Shown piece after piece: positions 16,481-25,430 of a stretch of 64,000 nt of DNA. The stretch is from Planctomycetaceae bacterium (lineage in GTDB: Bacteria > Planctomycetota > Planctomycetia > Pirellulales > PALSA-1355): positions 80,871-144,870 of the forward strand of contig PLYM01000219.1 of assembly GCA_003153375.1 (NCBI GenBank). The letters are read 5' to 3'. Both the position numbers and the translations under genes were made by a program. The notes under the pieces are model-generated. The model had not been told where the DNA came from. It did no database searches and was given only the letters and a program-made list of their open reading frames with translations. The stretch's first letter is position 1, and every line of letters begins with the position of its first letter.

Positions 16481-18946
16481 ATGAAGACTCGATATTCGAC
16501 TCGCCGCTGCGCCTTCCGACTGACCGCGGCCTTGCTGGCGGTGTGGACAATCGGCCCTGGCGGCTCCCTGTGGGCCGCGGCGCCGCAGTTCAACGGTTCG
16601 TCCCCCTATGGCGGACAATGCGGCACCGAGGTCGAGGTGCAATTCAATGGCGACCGCTTTGGCGACGCCCAGCAGATTCTGTTCTATGAGCCCGGCATCA
16701 CGGTCGCGCACCTGGAGCCGGTCGGCACGAACGGGGTGAAGACCAAACTGGTCATCGCGGCCGATTGCCGGATTGGCCTGCATCCCGTGCGCGTCCGCAC
16801 CGCGACGGGCATCAGCAACCTGCGCACGTTCAGCGTTGGGCCCTTGCCGGAAACCAAGGAGACTGAGCCCAACAACGATTTTGCCGCTCCGCAAAAGATC
16901 GCGCTCGACACGACCGTCAACGGGGTCGTGGAAAACGAGGACGTTGACTATTTCGCCGTCGAGGCCAAGAAGGGCGAACGGATCACGGCCGAGCTCGAGG
17001 GCCTGCGGCTGGGCAATACGTTCTTCGATCCCTACGTGGCCATTTTTGACACCAAGCGGTTCGAGTTGGTGCGCTCCGACGATGCACCGCTGTTGCGTCA
17101 AGACTGCGTCTGCTCGGTCATCGCGCCCGAGGACGGCACCTACATCATTCAAGTTCGTGAAACCTCGTTCGCCGGCAACGGCGCGTGCCTTTATCGTTTG
17201 CACGCCGGCCGGTTTCCCCGGCCGACGGCCGTGCTGCCCTTGGGCGGCAAGCCGGGCGAGACGCTCGACATTCAGTGGCTGGGCGACGTGCTGGGCGCGC
17301 GGCCGCAGAAGGTGACGTTGCCCGCGGCCCTGGTCGCACCCTTTGGGTTGTTGGCCAGCGATGAACGCGGCGCCGCCCCCTCGACCAATCTGTTTCGCTT
17401 GAGCGAGTTGAACAACGTGCTCGAGGTCGAGCCCAACAACGGTTTTCCCGAGGCCACGGCCTGTGAAGCGCCGATCGCGATGAACGGCGTGATCTCGCAG
17501 GCCGGCGACGTCGACTTCTTCAAGTTCACGGCCAAGAAGGGCCAGGTCTTCGACGCCCGCGTGCTGGCCCGCACCCACGGTTCGCCGCTCGACTCGGTGC
17601 TGACCGTTTATCGCATTGGCGGCGCCGGGGTGGGTGGCAATGACGACAGCGGCGGGCCCGACAGCTATCTGCGGTTCACGATTCCCGAAGACGACACCTA
17701 TGTGGTCACGGTGCAGGACCAGTTGAAGCAGGGCGGGGCCGACTATGTGTATCGCGTCGAAGTGACGCCGGTGAAGCCGTCGCTGACCTTGGGCGTTTCG
17801 GAACGCAGCCAGTTTGTCGACATCGTGGCTCCCGTGCCGCGCGGCAATCGCATGGCGTTTTTGATCAACGCCCAACGGGCCGAATTCGGCGGCGACTTGG
17901 TACTCGATTTCAAGGACTTGCCGCCGGGGGTAACCGTCGAGACGCTGCCGATGTTGGCCAACCGCGGCGACGTGCCGGTGCTGCTGACCGCGGCGCCTGA
18001 TGCGCCGCTGGCCGGAGCCCTGGTGGACGTGGTGGGACGCCACGCGGACGCGAACCAGAAAATCGAAGGCCATCTGCGGCAGCGCACCTCGCTGGTCCGC
18101 GGCCAGAACAACGTCGAGGTCTGGAATCAGTACACCGAGCGGCTGGCCACGGCCGTGACGAACGAGGCACCGTTCAAGATCGAAATCGTCGAACCCAAGG
18201 TGCCGCTGGTTCGCGATGGGGCCATGAACCTGAAGATCGTGGCCACGCGCAAGGAGGGCTTCACCGCACCCATTGCGGTGCAGATGCTCTACAACCCGCC
18301 GGGCGTGGGCTCCTCCGGCTCGATCGCCATCCCCGAGGGCAAGACCGAAGCGATCATTCCGCTGACGGCCAACGGCAGTGCCGAGGTGCTGAAGTGGAAG
18401 ATCATCGTGCTGGGCGATGCCACGGTGGGCGATGGGCCGATCACGGTGGCTTCGCAGATGGCGACCCTGGAAGTGACCGAGCCCTACTTCGCGTTCCAAT
18501 TCCAATCGGCCGCCACCGAGCAGGGTCAGCCGACCGACGTGGTGATCAAGGTCGCCAAGCGTGTCGACTTCGAAGGGCCCGCCAAGGTCGAGTTGCTGGG
18601 CCTGCCCAACGAAGTGACCGCCGAAGTGCGCGAGATCACCAAGGACTCGACCGAGTTGGTGTTTCCGGTCAAGACCACGGCCAACTCGCCGGCCGGACGC
18701 CACAAGACCGTGATCTGCCGCGCCGTCGTGACGGCCAACGGCGAGCCGATTACGCACACGTTGGGCACGGGCGAATTGCGAATCGACACCCCCTTGCCCC
18801 CTAAAGCCAATCAACCCGCCGCAACGCCGGCCCCCGCAGCGGCGGCCGCCGCGCCGCCGGTCGAAAAGCGGCTCAGTCCCTTGGAAAAGCTCCGTCTGGA
18901 GCGTCAACAAGCTAAAGCCGCCAAACCCGCAGGAGAGGCGAAATGA
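16481..18946 (+). CDS. Secreted PPC-domain protein
   Basis: 821-residue exported protein with two bacterial pre-peptidase C-terminal (PPC-like) domains, centred near residues 120-235 (ETEPNNDFAAPQKIAL, VDYFAVEAKKGERITAELEG) and 315-430 (VEPNNGFPEATACEAPIAMN, VDFFKFTAKKGQVFDARVLA). The signal peptide is MKTRYSTRRCAFRLTAALLA. An IPT/TIG-like start (SSPYGGQCGTEVEVQFNGDR) precedes the first PPC domain. The C-terminus is Pro/Ala-rich and ends KLRLERQQAKAAKPAGEAK. Start 16481 was chosen for the signal peptide. Its stop overlaps the next start (ATGA). It probably binds partners or polymers at the cell surface. Confidence 0.87.
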   Translation: MKTRYSTRRCAFRLTAALLAVWTIGPGGSLWAAAPQFNGSSPYGGQCGTEVEVQFNGDRFGDAQQILFYEPGITVAHLEPVGTNGVKTKLVIAADCRIGLHPVRVRTATGISNLRTFSVGPLPETKETEPNNDFAAPQKIALDTTVNGVVENEDVDYFAVEAKKGERITAELEGLRLGNTFFDPYVAIFDTKRFELVRSDDAPLLRQDCVCSVIAPEDGTYIIQVRETSFAGNGACLYRLHAGRFPRPTAVLPLGGKPGETLDIQWLGDVLGARPQKVTLPAALVAPFGLLASDERGAAPSTNLFRLSELNNVLEVEPNNGFPEATACEAPIAMNGVISQAGDVDFFKFTAKKGQVFDARVLARTHGSPLDSVLTVYRIGGAGVGGNDDSGGPDSYLRFTIPEDDTYVVTVQDQLKQGGADYVYRVEVTPVKPSLTLGVSERSQFVDIVAPVPRGNRMAFLINAQRAEFGGDLVLDFKDLPPGVTVETLPMLANRGDVPVLLTAAPDAPLAGALVDVVGRHADANQKIEGHLRQRTSLVRGQNNVEVWNQYTERLATAVTNEAPFKIEIVEPKVPLVRDGAMNLKIVATRKEGFTAPIAVQMLYNPPGVGSSGSIAIPEGKTEAIIPLTANGSAEVLKWKIIVLGDATVGDGPITVASQMATLEVTEPYFAFQFQSAATEQGQPTDVVIKVAKRVDFEGPAKVELLGLPNEVTAEVREITKDSTELVFPVKTTANSPAGRHKTVICRAVVTANGEPITHTLGTGELRIDTPLPPKANQPAATPAPAAAAAAPPVEKRLSPLEKLRLERQQAKAAKPAGEAK

Positions 18947-21363
18947 AACGGATCATCACGGCATTTCTGATCTTGGCATGCACGAGCGCAGTGGTGATGG
19001 GCGATGCCCCAGCGCTGAAGCTCGATGCCTATCCGCCTGACATCGAATTGTCGACCAGCCGCGACCGGCAGCCCTTTATCGTTGTGGCCACGCGCCCCGA
19101 CGGCGTGACCGAAGACGTCACGGCCACGGCCACCGCCACGCTGGCCAACCCGGCCCTGGCCCGCATCGACGGCCACACGCTGCATCCCGTGGCCGATGGA
19201 ACGACGACGTTGGCCCTGGCTTACCAAGGTCAAACCGTCACGCTTCCCGTGACGGTCAAGTCGGCCACCGTGGACCGGCCGGTCAGCTTCAAGCTCGACG
19301 TGATGCCCGTCTTCCTGCGATCGGGCTGCAACACCGGCAGTTGCCACGGGGCGGCTCGCGGCAAGGACGGCTTCAACCTGTCGCTGTTCGGCTACGACCC
19401 CAACGGCGACTACCATCGCATCACGCACGAAATCGGCTTCCGCCGCATCAACCTGGCCCTGCCGCGCGAAAGTCTGCTGATGGAAAAGTCTGACGGCACC
19501 GTGCCCCACACGGGCGGCAAGCGGTTTGCCAACGACACCGAATACTACCAGGCGATCCTCCGCTGGCTCGAAGCCGGCGTGCCCAAGGATGCGGACGACG
19601 TTGCCACGGCGGTCAGCCTCGAGATCTATCCGCCCAAGGCCGTGCTCGAGGGAAAAGACACGAAGCAGCAGTTCATCGCCCGGGCCAAGTATTCGGACGG
19701 CACGGATCGCGACGTGACAGGTTTGGCGCTGTTTCTGACCAGCAATGACAACTCGGCTCCGATGGACGCCAACGGCCTGGTAACCGCCGCCGCGCGGGGC
19801 GAGGCCTTTGTGATGGCCCGGTTTGCCACGTTCACCGTCGGCAGCCAGGTGCTCGTGCTGCCCAAGGAGCTTCAGTATGTGGCTCCCACGACGCCACCGG
19901 CCAACTACGTCGACGAGTTGGTCAATGCCAAGCTGCAACGCGTGCGGGTGTTGCCCAGCGAACTGGCGAGCGATGAAACCTTTTTGCGACGGGTCACGAT
20001 CGACATCACCGGCCTGCTGCCCACGGTCGACGAGTACACGGCCTTCGTGGCCGACACCGATCCGGCCAAGCGGGCCAAGCTGGTCGATCGCTTGCTCGAG
20101 CGCAAGGAGTTTTCCGAGATCTGGGCCCTCAAGTGGGCCAACTTGCTGATGGTCAAGTCGACGAACACGGTCAGCTACAAGTCGGCGTTTCTCTATTCGA
20201 ATTGGTTGACCAACCAGATTTCGAGCAACGTGCGACTCGACCAGATGGTGCAGAATCTGCTCAGCGCCAGCGGCGGCACCTTCAAGACCCCGGCCACGAA
20301 CTACTTCCAGATTGAAACCGACACGCTCAAGACGGCCGAAAACGTGGCCCAGGTGTTCATGGGCATTCGCACGCAGTGCGCCCAGTGCCACAACCATCCG
20401 TTCGACCGCTGGACGATGGACGACTACTACAGCTTCGCGGCCTTCTTCGTGCAGATTGGCCGCAAGCAGGGCGAGGACTATCGCGAGACGATCGTCTTCA
20501 ATTCCGGTGGCGGCGAAGTGAAACATCCGGTGGGCGGGCGCGTGATGGCTCCCAAGTTTCTTGGCGGACCGCAGCCGGACGTCACCGGCAAGGACCGCCG
20601 CGAGGTGATGGTCAAGTGGTTGACCTCCCCCGAGAACCCGTTCTTCGCGACCAGCGTGGCCAATCGCGTCTGGGCCCATTTCTTCGGCCTGGGCATCGTC
20701 GAGCCGATCGACGATATCCGCGTCAGCAATCCGCCGAGCAACCCGGAGTTGTTCCAGGAACTGGGCAAGCGGCTGACTTCCTACAATTACGATTTCAAGC
20801 AATTGGTGCGCGACATTTGCAACTCGCAAACCTATCAGCGCTCCTCGCGAGCCAATGACTCGAACGAGGAAGACCTGAAGAATTTCTCGCACAGCCGCAT
20901 TCGCCGCATTCCGGCCGAGAGCTTGCTGGACTGTCTGACCCAGGTAACCGAGATTCAAGAAAAGTTTCAAGGCTTGCCGCTCGGTTCCCGGGCGGTGCAA
21001 ATCGCCGACGGTCAGACGAGCAACTACTTCCTGACATCGTTTGGCCGCTCGCCCCGGCAAACGGCCTGTGCCGGCGAGGCCACGACCGAGCCGACGCTTT
21101 CGCAGGCGTTGCACATGATCAACGGCGATACGCTCACTCGCAAACTGGGCGAGAGCAAGCGCATGCAGAAGTTGCTCGACGCCGGCAAAAAGCCGGCCGA
21201 GGTGGTGGAGACGATTTATATCGCTTGTCTGTCGCGCAAGCCGACGGCCGAGGAAATGCAGAAATTGGAAGGCGTGTTGGCCGCCGAGCCCAACCCGCGC
21301 AATGCCGTGGACGACATTCTGTGGGCCGTGCTCAACTCGCGCGAATACCTGTTCAATCACTAG
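18943..21363 (+). CDS. DUF1549/DUF1553 secreted protein with CxxCH motif
   Basis: 806-residue planctomycete protein. A signal peptide (MKRIITAFLILACTSAVVMG) is followed by an Ig-like/Big_2 stretch. A Cys-rich block CNTGSCHGAARGKDG lies near residue 127, and the DUF1549 domain runs from YVDELVNAKLQRVRVLP. CAQCHNHPFDRW, with a c-type heme CxxCH motif, lies near 480. The DUF1553 domain holds WLTSPENPFFATSVANRVWA and ends NSREYLFNH, as in most family members. It is coupled by ATGA to the PPC gene and followed 10 bp later by the cytochrome/WD40 gene. Confidence 0.92.
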   Translation: MKRIITAFLILACTSAVVMGDAPALKLDAYPPDIELSTSRDRQPFIVVATRPDGVTEDVTATATATLANPALARIDGHTLHPVADGTTTLALAYQGQTVTLPVTVKSATVDRPVSFKLDVMPVFLRSGCNTGSCHGAARGKDGFNLSLFGYDPNGDYHRITHEIGFRRINLALPRESLLMEKSDGTVPHTGGKRFANDTEYYQAILRWLEAGVPKDADDVATAVSLEIYPPKAVLEGKDTKQQFIARAKYSDGTDRDVTGLALFLTSNDNSAPMDANGLVTAAARGEAFVMARFATFTVGSQVLVLPKELQYVAPTTPPANYVDELVNAKLQRVRVLPSELASDETFLRRVTIDITGLLPTVDEYTAFVADTDPAKRAKLVDRLLERKEFSEIWALKWANLLMVKSTNTVSYKSAFLYSNWLTNQISSNVRLDQMVQNLLSASGGTFKTPATNYFQIETDTLKTAENVAQVFMGIRTQCAQCHNHPFDRWTMDDYYSFAAFFVQIGRKQGEDYRETIVFNSGGGEVKHPVGGRVMAPKFLGGPQPDVTGKDRREVMVKWLTSPENPFFATSVANRVWAHFFGLGIVEPIDDIRVSNPPSNPELFQELGKRLTSYNYDFKQLVRDICNSQTYQRSSRANDSNEEDLKNFSHSRIRRIPAESLLDCLTQVTEIQEKFQGLPLGSRAVQIADGQTSNYFLTSFGRSPRQTACAGEATTEPTLSQALHMINGDTLTRKLGESKRMQKLLDAGKKPAEVVETIYIACLSRKPTAEEMQKLEGVLAAEPNPRNAVDDILWAVLNSREYLFNH

Positions 21364-21373
21364 GTTGACCATC

Positions 21374-23020
21374 ATGACGAACCGAATCACGAAACTGTCG
21401 TGCGCCTTGTTCTGCGTGGCCTTGACGCTGGCGGTGTCGCCAAGCCAGGCCGCGGCCGAAGACGCCAAGCCGGCGGTCAAAATTACGTATGACGAGCACG
21501 TGCGGCCGATCTTTCGCGAGCATTGTTTCAGTTGCCACAATCAGGACACGAAGAAGAGCGACCTTTCGCTGGCGTCGTTCGCGGCGCTGACGCAGGGCGG
21601 CTCGACCGGTCAGGTTGTGCAGCCCGGCGATTCGAGCGGCTCGCGGATCTGGTCGTTGGTGTCGCACGCCGAAGAGCCCAAGATGCCGCCGAATCAGGAT
21701 AAGCTGCCGGCGGCGAAACTCGAAATGATCAAAGCCTGGATCGAAGGCGGCGCGCTCGAGAATAACGGCTCGTTGGCCAAGGTGAAAAAGCAGCCGACCG
21801 TGGATCTGGGCATGTCCGCCGGCGCCGGCAAGCCGGCCGGTCCTCCGCCGATGCCCGAGCGACTTTCGCGGCAAGCCGTGGTCTACACGCCGCGGCCCGC
21901 GGCCGTGACAGCTCTGGCGGCCAGTCCCTGGGCGCCGCTGGTGGCCGTGGCCGGACAGAAGCAGATCATGCTCTACAACACCGACAACGGTCGACTGTTG
22001 GGCGTGTTGCCGTTTCCCGAAGGGGTGGCGCATGTGCTCAAGTTCAGCCGCAGTGGTTCCCTGCTGCTGGCCGGCGGCGGCGTGGGCGGCAAGTCGGGCA
22101 GCGTCGTGGTCTATGACGTCAAGAGTGGCAAGCGGGCCTTTGAAGTGGGTGACGAGCTCGACGTCGTGTTGGCCGCCGACATCAACGAAGACAACACCCG
22201 CATCGCGCTGGGTGGTCCGGGTCGCGTGGTCCGCGTTTTCTCGACGGCCGACGGCTCGCTTTTGCACGAGATTCGCAAGCACACCGAATGGATCTATGCG
22301 TTGGAGTTCAGCCCCGACGGCGTGCTGCTGGCCACGGCCGACCGCAACGGCGGCATGTTTGTTTGGGAATCCGAGACGGCCCGTGAATTTCAAAACCTGG
22401 CCGGCCACAAGGCTGCCGTGACGGACCTCAGCTGGCGAGTTGATTCGAACGTGCTGACCAGTGCCAGCGAAGACGGCACGATCAAATTGTGGGAGATCGA
22501 AGGGGGTAAGGAGATCAAGAGTTGGGCTGCCCACGGCGGTGGCGTCACTTCGGTCGAATTCGCTCGCGATGGCAAGATCGCCTCCGTGGGGCGCGATCGA
22601 TTGACGAAAGTCTGGGACGCCAACGGGGCGGCGATTCGCGAGTTCCCCGCTTTTGCGGACCTTGCCACCGAGGTGGCCGTGACGCACGATGGGGCCCGCG
22701 TCGTGGCCGGTGATTGGCTGGGCGAAGTGCGATTGTCGGCCGTTGCCGACGGCAAGCAGGTGGCCCTACTGGCGGCCAACCCGCCGACTTTGGAGGCCTT
22801 GGTCAAAGCCCAGACGGCCGCCGCGAGCGCCGCCGCGGAAGCGGCTCAGAAGGCTGCCGCCGAGTTGGCGGCCGCCCAAGCCGTGGTGGCCGAAAAGGCC
22901 AAGGCTCACGAGGCCGCCGCCGCAGCCGCAGCCGCCGAGAAGGCCGACCTGGATAGCCTGATGGCCGAGAAGGTGGCGGCCGAACAGGCCCAATCAGCTC
23001 AGGCCTCGGCCGGCAAGTAG
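21374..23020 (+). CDS. Planctomycete cytochrome c (PSCyt1-like) and WD40-repeat fusion
   Basis: 548-residue exported protein. After a signal peptide (cut near QAAAE) comes a planctomycete cytochrome C domain with the heme motif FREHCFSCHNQD (about residue 50) and MPPNQDKLP, whose Met may be the axial ligand. Residues 170-480 carry WD40-like repeats (IYALEFSPDGVLLATADRNG, VTDLSWRVDSNVLTSASEDG TIKLW). The last 65 residues are an Ala/Lys/Glu-rich coiled coil. The start at 21374 was chosen for the signal peptide and 10-bp spacing to the upstream stop. It is the last gene of the operon, closed by the terminator at 23072. Confidence 0.9.
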   Translation: MTNRITKLSCALFCVALTLAVSPSQAAAEDAKPAVKITYDEHVRPIFREHCFSCHNQDTKKSDLSLASFAALTQGGSTGQVVQPGDSSGSRIWSLVSHAEEPKMPPNQDKLPAAKLEMIKAWIEGGALENNGSLAKVKKQPTVDLGMSAGAGKPAGPPPMPERLSRQAVVYTPRPAAVTALAASPWAPLVAVAGQKQIMLYNTDNGRLLGVLPFPEGVAHVLKFSRSGSLLLAGGGVGGKSGSVVVYDVKSGKRAFEVGDELDVVLAADINEDNTRIALGGPGRVVRVFSTADGSLLHEIRKHTEWIYALEFSPDGVLLATADRNGGMFVWESETAREFQNLAGHKAAVTDLSWRVDSNVLTSASEDGTIKLWEIEGGKEIKSWAAHGGGVTSVEFARDGKIASVGRDRLTKVWDANGAAIREFPAFADLATEVAVTHDGARVVAGDWLGEVRLSAVADGKQVALLAANPPTLEALVKAQTAAASAAAEAAQKAAAELAAAQAVVAEKAKAHEAAAAAAAAEKADLDSLMAEKVAAEQAQSAQASAGK

Positions 23021-23071
23021 CGATCCGCGCCGCATGGCGTTGTCGTGCGTGCCGGCCGTTCAGCGCAAACA

Positions 23072-23109
23072 AAAGCACATTGTCGGTCCGCGGACCGACA
23101 ATGTGCTTT
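23072..23109. terminator. Perfect 38-bp palindromic bidirectional terminator
   Basis: Two arms of 19 bp, left AAAGCACATTGTCGGTCCG, form a perfect inverted repeat without a spacer. A-rich flank on the left and T-rich flank on the right suit termination on both strands. It lies between the convergent cytochrome/WD40 gene and the small minus-strand gene at 23140. Confidence 0.9.
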
Positions 23110-23139
23110 CTTGAGACTTCCGGTTTTCATCCGGCGAGA

Positions 23140-23364
23140 TTACTCGCGGGGGCGCACCGCGCCGGTCAGGCCGCTGTAGTCCGGACGATCTTCCGGGTGC
23201 CACAGGGGCTCGCCGCGCATCACGCGCTCGGCCAGCACGTCCAACTTTTCCCGCGAGCCGGCGGGGGCTTCGGTCGGGCAAAAGGCCTCGTCCTCTTCAG
23301 GAGCAAAGTCCTCGTCGTGGCCGTACTTCAAAATCGCCTCAAAAACATTACGCATCTGCCGCAT
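23140..23364 (-). CDS. Small conserved-looking hypothetical protein
   Basis: 74-residue acidic protein, not recognised with certainty. The C-terminal part LAERVMRGEPLWHPEDRPDY is reminiscent of short planctomycete proteins of unknown role. The N-terminal MRQMRNVFEAILKYGHDEDF may be helical. It has a terminator immediately downstream on its strand (23072-23109), which supports its being expressed. No cysteine cluster or signal peptide is present apart from one Cys. Confidence 0.62.
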   Translation of the reverse strand: MRQMRNVFEAILKYGHDEDFAPEEDEAFCPTEAPAGSREKLDVLAERVMRGEPLWHPEDRPDYSGLTGAVRPRE

Positions 23365-23805
23365 CGAATCACGTCCTCCAACTAAAAAAAATACTAGCCA
23401 GCTTCAATGTAACCAAATAAGCTCACCGCGCTTAATCTTAGTAAGCGGTCAATGTGTCAGACCGGTCCATCGGTTTTTGCGATCGCATTCTCGTCGAGCG
23501 GCCAGCCATGGACCGCGGGGCCGACGAGTTAGTTGATTCGGATTGTGGTAGGTAGTAAAAATCCGATATGGCGGGGAACAAACACGTGCGAATCACCAAA
23601 ACGGCCGATTATCGCAGCCGAAAATGCAAAGTCAATCTTTTGACCGTTTTTTGCGCGAATTACTACTTTGTCGTGCAAGCATGCGGACCATTCGACAACG
23701 TTTGCCACCTTTCGCTGGGCTTGGACACACCGGACAATGTGGCGCAATGCCCGGGTTTTCCATCCTTTCAACCGGGGAGTTTGACCATTCCAACAACGTA
23801 CGTTG
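23365..23805. other. AT-richer intergenic stretch, no gene recognised
   Basis: 441 bp of lower GC than its surroundings, between divergent genes. It should hold two promoters. Overlapping short open frames on both strands have no family resemblance, so none is called. Confidence 0.4.
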
Positions 23806-24252
23806 ATGAGTACCTTTGCCATGCCTTGGTTTCAACAGACGCTACAACTTCCACCATTTCGCCGCGGATTCCATTTGATCACGTCGCACGTGCTGGCGGC
23901 GCTGCCTGAGTTGCGGCGCGTCGACGTCGGCATCTTGCACGTGTTCATTCAGCACACGTCGGCTTCGCTCACGATTAACGAAAATGCCGATCACGACGTG
24001 CCCGTCGATCTCGAAGCGTCGTTCAACGCGATCGCGCCGGAAGACTTCGACTACCGCCATACCATGGAGGGCCCAGACGACATGCCGGCCCACGTCAAGG
24101 CAGCGCTGTTGGGATCTTCGGTGACCATTCCGATCGACGATGGCCGGTTGCTGCTGGGCACCTGGCAGGGAATTTACCTTTGCGAGCACCGCAATCGGGC
24201 CAGCGGTCGCAAGCTGGTGCTCACGCTCCAAGGTCAGGCGCCCACCGACTGA
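23806..24252 (+). CDS. yjbQ: YjbQ/UPF0047 family protein
   Basis: 148-residue YjbQ (UPF0047) protein. Visible family motifs are RGFHLITSHVLAAL, LHVFIQHTSASLTINENADHD, MPAHVKAALLGSSVTIPI and GTWQGIYLCEHRN. Members have weak thiamin-phosphate synthase activity in vitro; the physiological role is not settled. Two starts are possible, ATG 23806 and ATG 23821 (MPWFQQTLQLPPF); the second fits the usual N-terminus equally well. Its last 19 bp overlap the convergent holB gene. Confidence 0.88.
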   Translation: MSTFAMPWFQQTLQLPPFRRGFHLITSHVLAALPELRRVDVGILHVFIQHTSASLTINENADHDVPVDLEASFNAIAPEDFDYRHTMEGPDDMPAHVKAALLGSSVTIPIDDGRLLLGTWQGIYLCEHRNRASGRKLVLTLQGQAPTD

Positions 24253-25304
24253 GCGGAGTCGATCGTCCGCGCCAGGTCGTCGAGCCAGCACTCGAGCAAT
24301 GTGGACTGGTGCGCGTTGCGATCGATGTGCGACAAGGCGTCGAACGAGCGCTCGATGCAGCGGGCCGCCAACTCCGTGTCGCCGGGCCACAGGCTCCCCA
24401 CGCGGTCGACGGCAACGCGGAGCGGCTCGTCCCCCGCGACTTCCAGGCCGCACAGCGATCGGAGCAATTGACGATAGAACTCGATTGCGAAGCCGATCAC
24501 CTGTCGCGCTCGATTGCGACGCAGCGTGGCCTCTTTGCCGGCGGCATCGACAAATGCCACCAGGTCGCGGGCCAGCGACACGCTCTCGATGCTCGGCGCG
24601 CCCAAGGCCCGCAGCAGTTGCAGCCGAAAGGACCAAAGCTCCTCGTCGGCCAGTTCAAGGGCCCGTTCGATGCTGCCGCCGGCAAACTCGGCAGCGCGCT
24701 CAGCCTGCTGCGGGTCGGTGATCAAGCCGCTCGCTTCGATCAATTGGGCCACGGTCTTTGTCGGCAGTCCGCCAAATCGCACGGTCTGGCAGCGCGAGCG
24801 AATCGTCGGCAATTGCTTGTCGGCGCTGGTGCCAATCAGAATCAGCACCGAGCGAGCCGGCGGCTCTTCGAGAGTCTTCAGCAGGCAGTTGGCGCTTTCC
24901 TCGCCCAGGGCGTCGGCATCGTCGATAATCGCCACCTTGCGGCCGCCCATGAAGGGCTTCATCGCAAGATCGTGGCAGAGTCCTTCACGCATGCGATGCG
25001 CGTCGTCGCCCACCAGCAGGGCGAGCGGAATCGACGAGCGATCGGCCGGCTTTTCAATAATGAACAGGTCGGGATGCGTGAGCGCGGCGACTTGCACGCA
25101 CGACGGGCACGTTCCGCACGGCTCCAACCGCTCGGCCGGCACCTGAGAGCACAACAAGGCTTGGGCCAGCTTTTCGGCAAACAGCCGTTTACCCACGCCC
25201 GCCGGCCCCACGAACAAGAACGAGCTGGCCAATCGATTCGCGGCGAGCACACGACGAAATCGTTCGACCACGTCATCCTGGCCTTCAACGCCTTGCCAAC
25301 TCAT
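24234..25304 (-). CDS. holB: DNA polymerase III subunit delta'
   Basis: 356-residue AAA+ clamp-loader subunit. Visible are GPAGVGKRLFAEKLAQALL (Walker A-type), CGTCPSCVQV (zinc-binding Cys set, CxxCxxC-type), VAIIDDADALGEESANCLLK (Walker B-like, with the D-E region) and LIGTSADKQLPTIRSRCQ (sensor 1 and the SRC motif). The start was set at MSWQGVEGQ, which begins the conserved region; six residues further upstream are possible. It lies downstream of tmk, a common holB neighbour, with a 126-bp gap. Confidence 0.92.
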   Translation of the reverse strand: MSWQGVEGQDDVVERFRRVLAANRLASSFLFVGPAGVGKRLFAEKLAQALLCSQVPAERLEPCGTCPSCVQVAALTHPDLFIIEKPADRSSIPLALLVGDDAHRMREGLCHDLAMKPFMGGRKVAIIDDADALGEESANCLLKTLEEPPARSVLILIGTSADKQLPTIRSRCQTVRFGGLPTKTVAQLIEASGLITDPQQAERAAEFAGGSIERALELADEELWSFRLQLLRALGAPSIESVSLARDLVAFVDAAGKEATLRRNRARQVIGFAIEFYRQLLRSLCGLEVAGDEPLRVAVDRVGSLWPGDTELAARCIERSFDALSHIDRNAHQSTLLECWLDDLARTIDSAQSVGA

Positions 25305-25430
25305 CGGAAGCTCCCAGTACACGAAGACACGGCGTCAGTACACGCGGGCGGTGGTGCTGCAACCGTCTCATTCTAACGGCCGGGCGTCTCCGAGCCAGGA
25401 GCCGATCGATCTGGCCGATCAACCCTTCGA

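Noticed and set aside
14894-18910. A 1338-codon open frame antisense to the DUF1501 and PPC genes
   Set aside because: It lies opposite well-supported genes and has an Arg/His/Gly-rich, repetitive translation without family motifs, as expected for the opposite strand of GC-rich genes with strong codon bias.
18904-21540. An 878-codon open frame antisense to the DUF1549/DUF1553 gene
   Set aside because: Same reasoning: biased composition, no domain, and full overlap with a clear gene.
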